DNA of 64,000 nucleotides from contig MEGH01000099.1 in the NCBI GenBank assembly GCA_001725415.1, forward strand, positions 26,967 through 90,966. Direction: 5' to 3'. Of the stretch, positions 33,897 through 42,835 are shown in pieces; the first letter of the stretch is position 1, and the number at the start of each line of letters is the position of its first letter. The notes below the pieces were generated by a model. The model worked only from the letters and a program-made list of their open reading frames with translations, did no database searches and had not been told where the DNA came from. The position numbers and the translations under genes are program-made. Source of the DNA: Pseudonocardia sp. SCN 73-27 (GTDB taxonomy: Bacteria > Actinomycetota > Actinomycetes > Mycobacteriales > Pseudonocardiaceae).

Positions 33897-35072
33897 TCAG
33901 TGACGGAGGCCTGCCTGCTTCAGCAGCGGTAGGGCGTTGTCGCCGAAGTAGTCGATCTCCTGGTTGTAGTCGAGCATTCCCATGATCATCCCGTCCATGC
34001 CGCCGATGTCGTGGATGCGCTGCATCTCCTCGACGACCTGCTCCGGGGTGCCGACGATCGGGTAGCCACCCCAGCCGGCGATGAAGCGCTCCTGGTAGGA
34101 CGCGAGCTGGGAGGCGAAGGACTCGCTCTGCATGCCGAGCACCTTCATGACGTTGTTCGCGCCGTCGCGGTCGCCCATGTCGACGATGTGCTGGAAGTCG
34201 CGCTTGGCCTCGTCCTCGGTGTCGCGACAGACGATCAGGCCATAGGTCATGGTCTGGATCTCACGCTGGTGGTCGTCGCGCGCCTTCGCCTTGAGCTGCG
34301 AGGTGTAACCGCTCATCGTCTCGACCGTGTCCATCGCGGCGAAGTTGACATCGACGTTGCGAGCGGAGAAGTCGATGCCCGACTTCGAGTTGCCTGCATT
34401 GATCAGCGCCGGCCGCGGGCCCTGGTAGGGCTTCGGATAGGACTCGACGTCGAGGCTGCTGAAGTCCTGGGTCACGAAGTCGAAGGAACCCTCCTCCGTC
34501 CAGAGCTTGTTCACGAAGTCGATCCACTGCTGGCCGTAGACGTAGCGCTGGTCGTGCTCGCGCTGCTCGGCGCCGAACATCTCCATCTCCGGGGTGAACC
34601 AACCCATGACGAGGTTGAGCCCGAAGCGACCGTGGGACACGTGATCGGCAGTCGTCGCCATCTTGGCCGCGACGATCGGGTGCAACGTCGGCAGGTGCGA
34701 GGTGGCGAAGATGCCGATGTTCTCCGTGAGCGCGGCCAGACCGGTCGCCCACGTATAGGTCTCGAAGCAGGTGCCGTTGAAGTTGGTGCTGCTGCCGAAG
34801 CCACGCCAACGGGCCACTGGCACGAGGGCCTCGAAGCCGAGCCGGTCGGCCTTCTGCGCGATCTCGAGCGTGTGCTCCCAGGTCGGCTCGTAGGTGGTCT
34901 CGGCGTGGCTTATCGTCAGCCCGTACGAGCAGTTGGTGCCGAACAGCCCGAGCTTGAGCGGCTGATCGTTGAAGATCGGGTGCGTGGTGCGCCCGTCGGC
35001 GACCGGCCTGCGTTGGCCGTCCGGCCGTGGAGTGGCGGGGACGAGACCCAGACGTTCTGCTGCGCTGCTCAC
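33897..35072 (-). CDS. LLM-class FMN-dependent monooxygenase (RutA/alkanesulfonate monooxygenase-like)
   Basis: 391 residues of the luciferase-like family, two-component FMNH2 type. LGLFGTNCSYGLTISHAE, VPVARWRGFGSSTNFNG, and FATSHLPTLHPIVAAKM with HVSHGRFGLNLVMGW are the conserved barrel motifs shared with RutA, SsuD and SfnG-like enzymes. These cleave C-N, C-S or C-halogen bonds with O2 and reduced flavin from a separate reductase, which is not encoded here. It is the last gene of the CoA-transferase/SDR/GlcG/LLM cluster in block A. Confidence 0.85.
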   Translation of the reverse strand: MSSAAERLGLVPATPRPDGQRRPVADGRTTHPIFNDQPLKLGLFGTNCSYGLTISHAETTYEPTWEHTLEIAQKADRLGFEALVPVARWRGFGSSTNFNGTCFETYTWATGLAALTENIGIFATSHLPTLHPIVAAKMATTADHVSHGRFGLNLVMGWFTPEMEMFGAEQREHDQRYVYGQQWIDFVNKLWTEEGSFDFVTQDFSSLDVESYPKPYQGPRPALINAGNSKSGIDFSARNVDVNFAAMDTVETMSGYTSQLKAKARDDHQREIQTMTYGLIVCRDTEDEAKRDFQHIVDMGDRDGANNVMKVLGMQSESFASQLASYQERFIAGWGGYPIVGTPEQVVEEMQRIHDIGGMDGMIMGMLDYNQEIDYFGDNALPLLKQAGLRH

Positions 35073-35096
35073 GGGGTTCTCCTCAGATGTCCGGAG

Positions 35097-35531
35097 TTAC
35101 TGGAGGCCGACGGCCTGCAACGCGCCCTGCGCGACGGCCATGTCGTCGGTGTAGTGACCGCCGCTGACGCCGATCGCGCCGACGACCTCACCGTCGACGA
35201 CGAGCGGGTAGCCGCCGCCGAAGGTCACCAGGCGGGCGGTGTGCGGGATCCCGATCCGCAACGGTTCGTCGTCCTTGATGAACTCGTGCCACTGGTCGGT
35301 CGGGATGCCGAACGCGACGGCCGTGTAGGCCTTGTCCTGCGAGATCTGCACCGACAGCAGCGGCGCGCCGTCCATCCGGACGAAGGCCTTGAGGGTGCCC
35401 TCCCTGTCGCACACCGTGATCACCATCGGCGTGCCGTTCCCGGTGGCCACCTCGGCCGCCCGTACGACGAGCTCCTGGGCGAACTCTGCGGTGATCGTCG
35501 AGACGCTGGCGGTCCTGGTCACATCGGTCAT
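35097..35531 (-). CDS. GlcG/HbpS-like protein
   Basis: 144 residues of the GlcG/HbpS fold (DUF336): AAEVATGNGTPMVITVCDREGTL, an AYTAVAFG segment and the C-terminal VTFGGGYPLVVDGEVVGAIGVSGG. Such proteins accompany many catabolic operons. HbpS-type members bind heme, others are of unknown role. It is cotranscribed with the LLM monooxygenase (24-bp gap) and SDR gene, so an accessory role in the same pathway is likely. Confidence 0.85.
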   Translation of the reverse strand: MTDVTRTASVSTITAEFAQELVVRAAEVATGNGTPMVITVCDREGTLKAFVRMDGAPLLSVQISQDKAYTAVAFGIPTDQWHEFIKDDEPLRIGIPHTARLVTFGGGYPLVVDGEVVGAIGVSGGHYTDDMAVAQGALQAVGLQ

Positions 35532-35559
35532 GTCACTGCTCCTCGGATGGGGAATCGGT

Positions 35560-36321
35560 TCATCGGACGGACCAGCCGCCGTCGATGGGGATCGCGGCGC
35601 CGGTCATGAACGTCGAGTCGTCGCTCGCGAGGTAGAGCGCGAGCGAGACGATCTCCTCGGAACGGCCGAGCCTGCCCACGAGGTGGCCGTCCTCGAAGCC
35701 CTGCCAGATCGCGTCCTTCTCAGCGAGCCCGCTGATGAAGTTGCGGGGCATCGGGGTGTCGACGACACCGGGGCAGATCGCGTTGACGCGGATCCCGTAG
35801 GGCGCGAGGTCGACTGCCGCGGCCTTGGAGAACATGGCGAGCCCGCCCTTGGCGGCGCCGTAGGCCGCCATGTTCTCGAACGCCACGAGCCCGCCGACGG
35901 ACGACACGTTGATGATCGAGCCGCCGTGCTCGAGCATCAGGGGGGCGATCTGCTTGGTGAGCAGGAAGACGCTCTTGAGGTCCACGTCGTGGACGAGGTC
36001 CCATTCCTGCTCGGTGGTCTCCAGCAGCGGCTTGCCCAGGATGATCCCGTGGTTGTTGTAGAGGACGTCCACCCGGTCGAACCGGGCGCCGACCTCGCCC
36101 GCGAACCGCTCGACCCCTGCCGATCCGACGAGGTCCGCGGTCACGAACGCGAAGTCGTGTCCCTTCCCGCGCAGTTCCTCCGCGAGCTGGGCACCGGCCT
36201 GCTCGTCGAGATCGGTGCCGAGCACCCGGCCGCCCTCCTCACAGAACAGGTGGCACGCGGCCTGCCCCTGCCCACCGGTGGCACCGGTGATGACGACGTT
36301 CTTGCCATCGAGCTTTCCCAT
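35560..36321 (-). CDS. Short-chain dehydrogenase/reductase (SDR)
   Basis: 253-residue classical SDR: cofactor loop TGATGGQG, NNHG in strand 4, catalytic Ser in INVSSVGG, and YGAAKGG (Tyr-x3-Lys). The DLDE acidic residue after strand 2 favours NAD(H) over NADP(H). It oxidises or reduces a hydroxyl/keto group of the block A pathway intermediate. It lies 12 bp downstream of the CoA-transferase gene. Confidence 0.9.
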   Translation of the reverse strand: MGKLDGKNVVITGATGGQGQAACHLFCEEGGRVLGTDLDEQAGAQLAEELRGKGHDFAFVTADLVGSAGVERFAGEVGARFDRVDVLYNNHGIILGKPLLETTEQEWDLVHDVDLKSVFLLTKQIAPLMLEHGGSIINVSSVGGLVAFENMAAYGAAKGGLAMFSKAAAVDLAPYGIRVNAICPGVVDTPMPRNFISGLAEKDAIWQGFEDGHLVGRLGRSEEIVSLALYLASDDSTFMTGAAIPIDGGWSVR

Positions 36322-36333
36322 CGGGACCTCTCC

Positions 36334-37242
36334 TCAGATGATTCCGCGCGCAGCCCACTGCTCGCGTCGTTCCCCGGCGACGCCGAGCAGGCCGCCGTAG
36401 ATCTCGTCGTTGTGCTCGCCGAGCTCCGGCCCCAGCCACCGGACCCCGCCCGGTGTGTCGGACAGCCGTGGCGCCACGTTCTGCATCGGGAACGAGCCGA
36501 GCCGGTCGTGCACGAGGCGGACGATCGCGTGCCTGGCCCGGAAGTGCGGGTCGTCGAGCATGTCGGCGGCGGTGTAGGTGAGGCCGGCAGGCACGCCGGC
36601 CTCGTGCAGCAGGCCCAGCAGGTCGTCGGCATCGAGCGTCCGGCTCCACCGGGCCAGCAGCGCCATCACCGTGCCGAGCGCGGCGAACGTCCCGGCGAGG
36701 GAGTCGCCCAGCGAGATCCCGGCGCGACTCGGGGCCCGGTCGGCCTCCCCGGTGACATGGCGGATCCCGCCCATCGCCTCGCCGATGGACCCGAACCCGG
36801 CCCGCGACGCGTACGGGCCCGTCTGCCCGTAGCCGGTGACCCTGGCGAGCACCAGCCCCGGGCCGCGGGTCGACAGCTCCGGATAGCCGAGTCCCCAGCG
36901 TTCCAGCGTCCCCGGGCGGAAGTTCTCCACCAGCACGTCCGCGGTCGCCACCAGATCACGCATGATCTGCTGGCCCTCCGCCGTCCGCAGGTTGCAGGTC
37001 ACCGACTTCTTGTTGCGCGCGATGATCGGCCACGACAGCGAGATGCCCTGCGGACGCGTGCTTCCCCACTGACGCATCGGGTCACCGCCGCGTGGGTCCT
37101 CCACCTTGATCACCTCGGCCCCGAAGTCGCCCAGCAGCTGGGCGCAGAACGGGCCGGCGATCAACGAGCCGCACTCCACCACCCGGACCCCGGCCAACGG
37201 GCCCGCTGCCCCGCCATCCGTCTGCTGCTCGTCAACCCGCAT
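36334..37242 (-). CDS. CaiB/BaiF (family III) CoA transferase, internally shortened
   Basis: 302 residues, against ~380-400 for the family. The N-terminal Rossmann part is intact: AGVRVVECGSLIAGPFCAQLLGDFGAEVIKVE, NKKSVTCNL, LVENFRPGTLERWGLGYPEL, and SRAGISLGDSLAGTFAALG with the catalytic Asp. The text then passes from ALGTVMALLARW directly to SRTLDADDLLGLLHEAGVPAG, normally ~100 residues later. The GHQ/VD-type middle domain is therefore missing in frame. The enzyme may be inactive. The ATG at 37242 is the first start matching the family. Confidence 0.78.
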   Translation of the reverse strand: MRVDEQQTDGGAAGPLAGVRVVECGSLIAGPFCAQLLGDFGAEVIKVEDPRGGDPMRQWGSTRPQGISLSWPIIARNKKSVTCNLRTAEGQQIMRDLVATADVLVENFRPGTLERWGLGYPELSTRGPGLVLARVTGYGQTGPYASRAGFGSIGEAMGGIRHVTGEADRAPSRAGISLGDSLAGTFAALGTVMALLARWSRTLDADDLLGLLHEAGVPAGLTYTAADMLDDPHFRARHAIVRLVHDRLGSFPMQNVAPRLSDTPGGVRWLGPELGEHNDEIYGGLLGVAGERREQWAARGII

Positions 37243-37443
37243 GCAGGAGAGCCTGCGGCGCACACCCCGGGACCGCGTATCCCCGAAACGCACGTCCCGG
37301 TGTCACCACGCGCACGCCCGCCGGGGATGTCCGCTGCACGCACCGGTCATGTCCGGGAAACGCACGCGCGGCCCGGCAGCAGTGCTCCGGTGCTAGCGTC
37401 GGCCGGACCGCCACCAGGTCGGGGACGACGGAGTCCGGTCACG

Positions 37444-38514
37444 ATGACACAGCAGGCAGAAGCGATCCCGGGAACTGACCCGGCGCCGATCCGCGAGGCA
37501 CACGACCTCGCCGAGGCCAGGCACCACATCACCACGGTCTACATCCCCCACGAGCTGACCTCGCACGACAGCCGGCCGCTGGACTTCAGGCTGGCCTACC
37601 TCCACTCGCGGCAGCTCACCCTCGGGCACGTGCGCTACGGAGCCGACGTCGAGCTCCTCTGCCCACCCATGCGCTCCTGCTACCACGTCAACCTCACGCT
37701 GGCCGGCAGCACGCAGGTGCGCCAAGGCAAGCGCTCGGCGGCCACCGACGGCGGCCGCGGTGGAGCGGCGTTCGGCTTCACCGAGCCCTACCTCGTACGG
37801 TGGAACCCGGACGCGGTGCAGTACGCGATCAAGATCCCCCGGACCGCCATGGAGAGTCAGCTCGCGGCCCTCGCAGGCCGACCGGTCGACGCGCCCATCC
37901 GGTTCGACCTGGGTTTCGACCTGAGCTCTGCGCACGGGCAGAGCCTGCTCGCCGCGGTGCGCCACCTGCAGGCCGAGCTCGCGCGACCGGGCGGCACGGC
38001 CGAGCTCCCCCTCGTCCGGGCGCAGCTGGAGTCCTACGTCATCAGCCAGATGCTGCTGGTGATCCCGCACGACCGCCAGGACCTGCTCACGACCACCGGC
38101 CGAGCGGCAGGCCGCACCCACGTCCGCATCGCGATGGAGTATGCCGACGAGCACGCCGCCGAGCCGATCACGGCACCCGACCTGGCCCGGGCCGCGTGCG
38201 TGAGCATGCGGGCGCTGCAGGTCGGATTCCGCGACGAACTCGGGGTGTCGCCGGGCACCTACATCCGCAACGTGCGCCTTGATCGGGCTCGTCAGGACCT
38301 GCTCGCCCGCACCGAAGGTGTGCCGATCAGTGAGATCGCCCACCGCTGGGGGTTTCACCACCTGGGCCGCTTCGCAGAGCACTACCGGCGCCGGTTCGGC
38401 TGCCTGCCGTCCGACACCATCGTCACCGAGAAGACTGCCCGGTCATCGGTCGAACTCGGTCGGGTCGTGCGACCGAGGGCCGGACGGGAACCCGACCACT
38501 CGTTCGTTCCATGA
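37444..38514 (+). CDS. AraC-family transcriptional regulator
   Basis: 356 residues. The N-terminal AraC-binding-like domain (LTLGHVRYGADVELLCPPMRS, YHVNLTLAG) precedes the C-terminal double HTH (LARAACVSMRALQVGFRDELG; ISEIAHRWGFHHLGRFAEHYRRRFG). It is divergent from the CoA transferase-LLM cluster across a 201-bp gap and is the only regulator in block A, so it most likely activates that cluster. The end of this gene lies ~115 bp from the arm-type repeats next to att copy 2. Confidence 0.87.
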   Translation: MTQQAEAIPGTDPAPIREAHDLAEARHHITTVYIPHELTSHDSRPLDFRLAYLHSRQLTLGHVRYGADVELLCPPMRSCYHVNLTLAGSTQVRQGKRSAATDGGRGGAAFGFTEPYLVRWNPDAVQYAIKIPRTAMESQLAALAGRPVDAPIRFDLGFDLSSAHGQSLLAAVRHLQAELARPGGTAELPLVRAQLESYVISQMLLVIPHDRQDLLTTTGRAAGRTHVRIAMEYADEHAAEPITAPDLARAACVSMRALQVGFRDELGVSPGTYIRNVRLDRARQDLLARTEGVPISEIAHRWGFHHLGRFAEHYRRRFGCLPSDTIVTEKTARSSVELGRVVRPRAGREPDHSFVP

Positions 38515-38628
38515 AAACCGGGTGTGACCTGCGCGAACAAGAGCCACAGTCTCCACGCACCGTGCCGTGCGGATTTCAAGATCGCTCTACAGGAGCTGAC
38601 CTGCGGAGACCGAGACAGGTAACCAGAT

Positions 38629-38650
38629 GGAGGCCACGAAGGAGGCCACG
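38629..38650 (+). repeat. Direct repeat pair GGAGGCCACG, left of att copy 2
   Basis: GGAGGCCACG occurs twice with a 2-nt spacer. The same 10-mer recurs right of att copy 2 and twice left of att copy 3. Candidate integrase/excisionase arm site. Confidence 0.55.
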
Positions 38651-38665
38651 GCGCGGCCTCCTGGT

Positions 38666-38760
38666 TCACCAGATCGTCTCGACGACACCGGTGGCGGTGA
38701 TGGCCCGATCCTTGGTCACCAGCGGCACGCCCAGATGCGAACGACGTCGATGCCGACGAT
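38666..38760 (-). pseudogene. VapC/PIN-domain toxin C-terminal remnant
   Basis: The minus strand ends with SHLGVPLVTKDRAITATGV-VETIW followed by a stop, the standard C-terminus of VapC-type PIN ribonuclease toxins (VPLVTKDR motif with the last acidic residue). No N-terminal part or antitoxin is present. It is debris between the arm repeats and att copy 2, consistent with past element traffic. I see no other gene in 38515-39499. Confidence 0.6.
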
Positions 38761-38806
38761 CAACCTCTGGAACGACCAAAGGCCCCTCAACGGGCCTCTG
38801 ACCGGC

Positions 38807-38852
38807 GGAGCCGCCTTGGGGAGTCGAACCCCAGACCTACGCATTACGAGAA
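38807..38852 (-). repeat. tRNA-Thr(CGT) 3' half, att-like copy 2
   Basis: A 46-bp stretch identical to 51696-51741. Read on the minus strand it runs from the anticodon loop (CTCGTAA, anticodon CGT) through the T-arm (TGGGGTTCGACTCCCCA) to the acceptor strand AGGCGGC. The matching 5' half (D-arm and 5' anticodon strand) is absent, so this is not a tRNA gene. It is a typical tyrosine-integrase attachment core at the boundary of blocks A and B. Confidence 0.8.
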
Positions 38853-38944
38853 TTTCCGTCGCCGGGAACACTATGGTCGTCGATGGCATCTGCGCAGTTC
38901 AGAGGCTCGTGGCTGTGCATGATTGGATTCACAGGAATCAGGTA

Positions 38945-38965
38945 GAGGCCACGAAGGAGGCCACG
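38945..38965 (+). repeat. Direct repeat pair GAGGCCACG, right of att copy 2
   Basis: GAGGCCACG-AAG-GAGGCCACG lies 93 bp inside block B from the att core, in the same orientation as the pair on the other side of the core. Confidence 0.55.
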
Positions 38966-39499
38966 CCGCTCGGCACAGCGTGTCGAAGTGGAGGCCCCTG
39001 AGCCAGGGTAGTCGGAGCTGATCGGCGCCTGAGCGCGCGGACTACTTGCCTCGGCGATGCGCCGGCCGTCTCGGCCTTCGCGCTCCGACTGACAGGCTTG
39101 AGCTACGCGGCCGCGGCGGGTCCAGGAGCGTCCACGACCCATCACTGACGAAATTGATACCCGTCTGAGCTGGACGAACGCCGATGACTGGCCCAGACTC
39201 CCCCCACCGACACACAGCCCGACCGCCTGTGCTGGGGAGCGAACGGCGGTTTCCCTGCGGCCGGGGTCGTCGTCTGGGGGACATCGGCCCTGGCTGCTCC
39301 CGTGTCCTCAGGAGCACCGCCGCAGCGGCACCCGACCACACCGGCGACGGCCATCGCCGCGCCTGCGCCCCATCGCGCTTGCGTTCAGCCGGGTGGTAGT
39401 CGCGTCAGGATCTTCGAGACATATCCGAGCCCCGTTGCTAGCGTCGGCCGTCACCGCCCGCGCGTTCACGTCGCAGGCCCTGTGCGACAGGTGGACCAC

Positions 39500-40165
39500 G
39501 TGTCACATGCGCTGCCCACAAAGCCCGCCGATCGCGGTGACCCTCCCGAGGACTGGGTCCCGGTCGAACGTCGGTGGCTGGGTCTGGACCGCCGCAGCCT
39601 GCCGGCCGGGATCACCGTTGCGGTCATCGCGATCCTGTTCACAGCCGTCCTCCCGTTCCTCAACGACTCGATCTCGTGGAACAACCCGATCGTGGCCGGG
39701 GACCGCATCGCACTCGGCCCCCAGGCCGTCGTGACCCCGCCGCTCGGCTGGCAACTCGTCAACGGTGTACGGGTCGGCGAGCAGACGACCGCCGGAGCCG
39801 CAGCTGTCCTGACCGACGCGGGTGTGACGATGAACCTGGCCGTCGAAGCGCTCCCGGACGGCGTCGACATGCTGCTGACCACGATCACCGGCGACATCAG
39901 CCGCTCCGCCCAGGGCACGGGACTGCGGGCCGACAGCACCGCGGTCCACCTCACCACTGCCGGCGGCCTCACCGCCGCCGTTCAACGCTGGAGCTCACCC
40001 TCGACATCAGGGGTCGTCGCCGTGATCGCCGATCCACCGGCGGACGGGTCCGGGAGCCCGACCGCCGTCGTCATCCAGGCCTCGGGGCCCGGGTCCGCCC
40101 TCGACACGGTGATCGCCGACGTCGACCGGACCATCCGCGGTGTGACCCGAGGGGGGAACCGATGA
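39500..40165 (+). CDS. Single-pass membrane protein of unknown function
   Basis: About 221 residues with one membrane segment near residues 35-55 (AGITVAVIAILFTAVLPFL) after a charged cytosolic N-terminus. The rest is an extracytoplasmic domain rich in Thr/Ala (ALGPQAVVTPPLGWQLVNG). No family recognised. The GTG at 39500 follows AGGTGG; GTGs at 39491 and 39482 are also possible. The stop overlaps the PrsW start (ATGA), so it could be a partner or substrate of that membrane protease (inference). Confidence 0.65.
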   Translation: MSHALPTKPADRGDPPEDWVPVERRWLGLDRRSLPAGITVAVIAILFTAVLPFLNDSISWNNPIVAGDRIALGPQAVVTPPLGWQLVNGVRVGEQTTAGAAAVLTDAGVTMNLAVEALPDGVDMLLTTITGDISRSAQGTGLRADSTAVHLTTAGGLTAAVQRWSSPSTSGVVAVIADPPADGSGSPTAVVIQASGPGSALDTVIADVDRTIRGVTRGGNR

Positions 40166-41352
40166 GCGAGTCCGTGGTCACCCCGCTCACCCCGAACGGC
40201 CCGTCGGGCGAGGCCATGGACCGTCGCTTCCTCGCGATCCGCGAGTCCGGCTGGGGAACCCCGTTCCGGCTGGTCCAGCCCCGCAACCTGTGCTTCTGGA
40301 TCGTCCTGTGGGGCCTGGCCGCGGGCGCCGTGCACATGGTCCAGTACCTCGTGCCGGCCGCGGGCCAGTACAGCGTCGCGCTCGGCAGCGGCGTGCTGCT
40401 CTTCGGCATCTACACGGTGCCGTGGCTGTTTCTGCTGCACTACCACAACCGCTACACCTCGATCCCGGGCCGACCGCTCGTCCTGGCCTTCGCCTGGTCG
40501 TTCGTGGCGGGCACCTTCTGGATGGGCCTGCAGGTCAACGCCGCGGTCCTGTCGTTGTACGGCAAGGCGTTCGGGCCGGCGTTCGTGCGGGACTGGGCCG
40601 CAGGGCTCACCGCCCCGATCACCGAGGAGATCATCAAGGCGACGGCCCTCGTGCTCGTCATCGGGCTGGCGCCCCGCCTGGTCAGCAGCGCCTATGCCGG
40701 CCTGATCATCGGCGCCTACTCCGGGCTGGGACTTCAGATCGCCGAGGACCTCATCTACGTCGTCAACGGCGCTGCAGGGGCGCACGGCACCAACCAGGTC
40801 GGCGCTGCCGTCAGCACGCTGCTCAACCGCGGCTACGTGGGACTTTTCCAGCACGTGCTGTTCAGCGCCGTGTACTGCGCGGGGCTCGTCTGGCTGCTGG
40901 GCCGCGGCGGTCGGCACCGGGCGCGCGGGGCGCTGCTGGTCCTCGCCGTGATCGTCCTGCACTTCTGCTGGGACGACGCCGCCTCGCTCGGGACCGCCGT
41001 CGCCGGGCCTCTCGGCCCCCTCGCACTGCTCTGGGTCGTCCTCCCGATCGTCGGTCTGCTCCTGCTCTGGCTCACCTTCCGCCTCGCCGCGCCACGCGAG
41101 CAGGCCTGGATGCGCGACCTGCTGCGCCCCGAGGTCGAGCGCGGAATCATCAGCGAGGCAGAGCTCGTCGCAGTCAGCGGCGGGTTCCGCGCCCGCCGCC
41201 ATCACCTGCGTCAGGCCGAGCACCGGCGCGCCGAGAAGCACGTCCTGCACGCCATCGCTGACTTCGCAGGCGAACTCGCCCGCGGACGTGGCCGCGAGAC
41301 CGACCGGATCGACCATGCCCGGGCAGAGATCCTCCGCCTCCGCGCGGTATAG
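40162..41352 (+). CDS. PrsW-family intramembrane protease
   Basis: 396 residues with ~8-9 TM segments. The PrsW (glutamic-type CAAX-like) signatures are present in order: EEIIKA (EExxK), GLQIAEDLIYVVN (xxxED), an FQHVLFS His segment, and VLHFCWDDA (His motif). PrsW proteases cut anti-sigma factors or other membrane proteins within the bilayer. The C-terminal ~90 residues are a cytosolic, Arg-rich helix region. Coupled to the upstream single-TM protein gene. Confidence 0.82.
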   Translation: MSESVVTPLTPNGPSGEAMDRRFLAIRESGWGTPFRLVQPRNLCFWIVLWGLAAGAVHMVQYLVPAAGQYSVALGSGVLLFGIYTVPWLFLLHYHNRYTSIPGRPLVLAFAWSFVAGTFWMGLQVNAAVLSLYGKAFGPAFVRDWAAGLTAPITEEIIKATALVLVIGLAPRLVSSAYAGLIIGAYSGLGLQIAEDLIYVVNGAAGAHGTNQVGAAVSTLLNRGYVGLFQHVLFSAVYCAGLVWLLGRGGRHRARGALLVLAVIVLHFCWDDAASLGTAVAGPLGPLALLWVVLPIVGLLLLWLTFRLAAPREQAWMRDLLRPEVERGIISEAELVAVSGGFRARRHHLRQAEHRRAEKHVLHAIADFAGELARGRGRETDRIDHARAEILRLRAV

Positions 41353-41444
41353 GCACCGGCGTCCGTCGTGCACCATCGGCGCGGGCGCTGCGGTGCTGTC
41401 GCTGCTGCGGCCCAGCGCGATCGGTATTCGACTGAGAGCAGAGG

Positions 41445-42731
41445 ATGATCACGCTGCAGCACGTGCGGGTGTGGTGGTCCGGTGCGTTCTGGGTGATCCC
41501 GCTGGTCGGCGTCGTCGTGGGCTGGGCCGGTGAGGACACCGTCACCCGGCTGGACGATCTCCTGCGCAGCCGGTTCACCGGGACGCTGTCCGCCTCGGCT
41601 GCCCAGACATTGCTGGCGGCCGTCGGCGGCGGAATGGTCACCTTCACGGGGTTCGTCTTCTCCGTCGTCCTGCTGATGGTGCAGTTCGGCTCGGGCACAT
41701 ATTCGCCCCGGACCGTTTCGTGGTTCCTGCGGGCCCGGACCGTGCAGTGGGTGCTGGCGATCTTCCTGGGCACCATCGTCTTCAGCTTCCGGGCACTCAT
41801 CTCGGTCGGGTCGGGCGGGCAGGAGGACTTCGTGCCGCTGTTCGGCGTCCTGGTCGCTCTGGCGTTGCTGGTGGCGAGCCTCGTCGGTTTCCTCGCGCTC
41901 ATCCAGGTGGTCGGGCGCAGCCTCAGGGTGGATTCGGTCCTCTCGTCGATGGGGCGGATCGCGCGTCGTGGCGCCCACCTGGCCGGTCGGCCGGCGGGGT
42001 CGTCGGCCCCCACGTCGGCGATCGCCCCGGCGCCTGACGCCGAGGTGGAGGTGGTCCGCTTCGTGGGCCGCCCGGGACAGGTCGTGAGCATCTCGGTCGG
42101 GGATCTCGCGCGCCTCGCCGGGCGTCACCGCACAGACATCGAACTGCTCGTGCGGGTCGGCGACGGAATCAGCGAGGGAACCCGCATCGCGCGTCTGCAC
42201 GGTTGCGGGCCGGACCACCGCGCGGTGCGCCGCACCCTCCTCGTCCGGCGGGAGCGGTCGTTGACCACCGACCCGCTCGACGCGTTGCGGCTGCTCGTGG
42301 ACGTGGCGATCCGCGCCCTGTCACCGGCCGTCAACGATCCGACCACCGCCGTCCGGGCGCTCGACGAGATCGACGGCGTTCTGCGCGCCGTGGCGCCGCT
42401 GTCACTGGGGCGCGCGGAGATCCAGGCCGGCGCAGGCAGGCTGTTCCTCCCGGCCGCGACCTGGTCGGACATCGTCGAACTGGCCTTGATCGAGATCGCC
42501 GAGGCCGGCCACGACGCGCCCCAGGTCACCCGACGGATCAGCGCGCTCCTGGACGACCTGCTCGAGGACCTGCCCGACGGGCGCCACGAGCCACTGCTGC
42601 GCCACCAGCGCCACATCGCGGCGCGAGTGCCCGACCGGTCGGGCATCGGCGATCAGTCGACCTGGCTCACCCCGGACCGCCAGGGACTCGGCGGCGCCGT
42701 CCAGGACCCCGACGGACGCCCGATCCGGTGA
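41445..42731 (+). CDS. DUF2254 membrane protein
   Basis: 428 residues. About four N-terminal TM segments (GAFWVIPLVGVVVGWAG; GGGMVTFTGFVFSVVLLMVQFGSGTYSPR; VLAIFLGTIVFSF; VALALLVASLVGFLALIQV) are followed by a soluble domain with ALSPAVNDPTTAVRALDEI, the DUF2254 hallmark. The function of the family is unknown. There are 93 bp to the PrsW gene and 105 bp to the phosphoketolase, same strand. Confidence 0.85.
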   Translation: MITLQHVRVWWSGAFWVIPLVGVVVGWAGEDTVTRLDDLLRSRFTGTLSASAAQTLLAAVGGGMVTFTGFVFSVVLLMVQFGSGTYSPRTVSWFLRARTVQWVLAIFLGTIVFSFRALISVGSGGQEDFVPLFGVLVALALLVASLVGFLALIQVVGRSLRVDSVLSSMGRIARRGAHLAGRPAGSSAPTSAIAPAPDAEVEVVRFVGRPGQVVSISVGDLARLAGRHRTDIELLVRVGDGISEGTRIARLHGCGPDHRAVRRTLLVRRERSLTTDPLDALRLLVDVAIRALSPAVNDPTTAVRALDEIDGVLRAVAPLSLGRAEIQAGAGRLFLPAATWSDIVELALIEIAEAGHDAPQVTRRISALLDDLLEDLPDGRHEPLLRHQRHIAARVPDRSGIGDQSTWLTPDRQGLGGAVQDPDGRPIR

Positions 42732-42835
42732 GCTCGGTCCTCGTCCCGCTCGTCGCCTGATCGGGCCGTTCATCTCGTCGCCACGCGACGAACGTGTTGT
42801 GTCGCTACGTTCGTCGGACCGACTCACTCGTGGGG

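Noticed and set aside
38807-38852. A functional tRNA-Thr gene
   Set aside because: Only the half from the anticodon loop to the acceptor is present. The sequence after the loop does not pair as a 5' anticodon strand, D-arm or acceptor.
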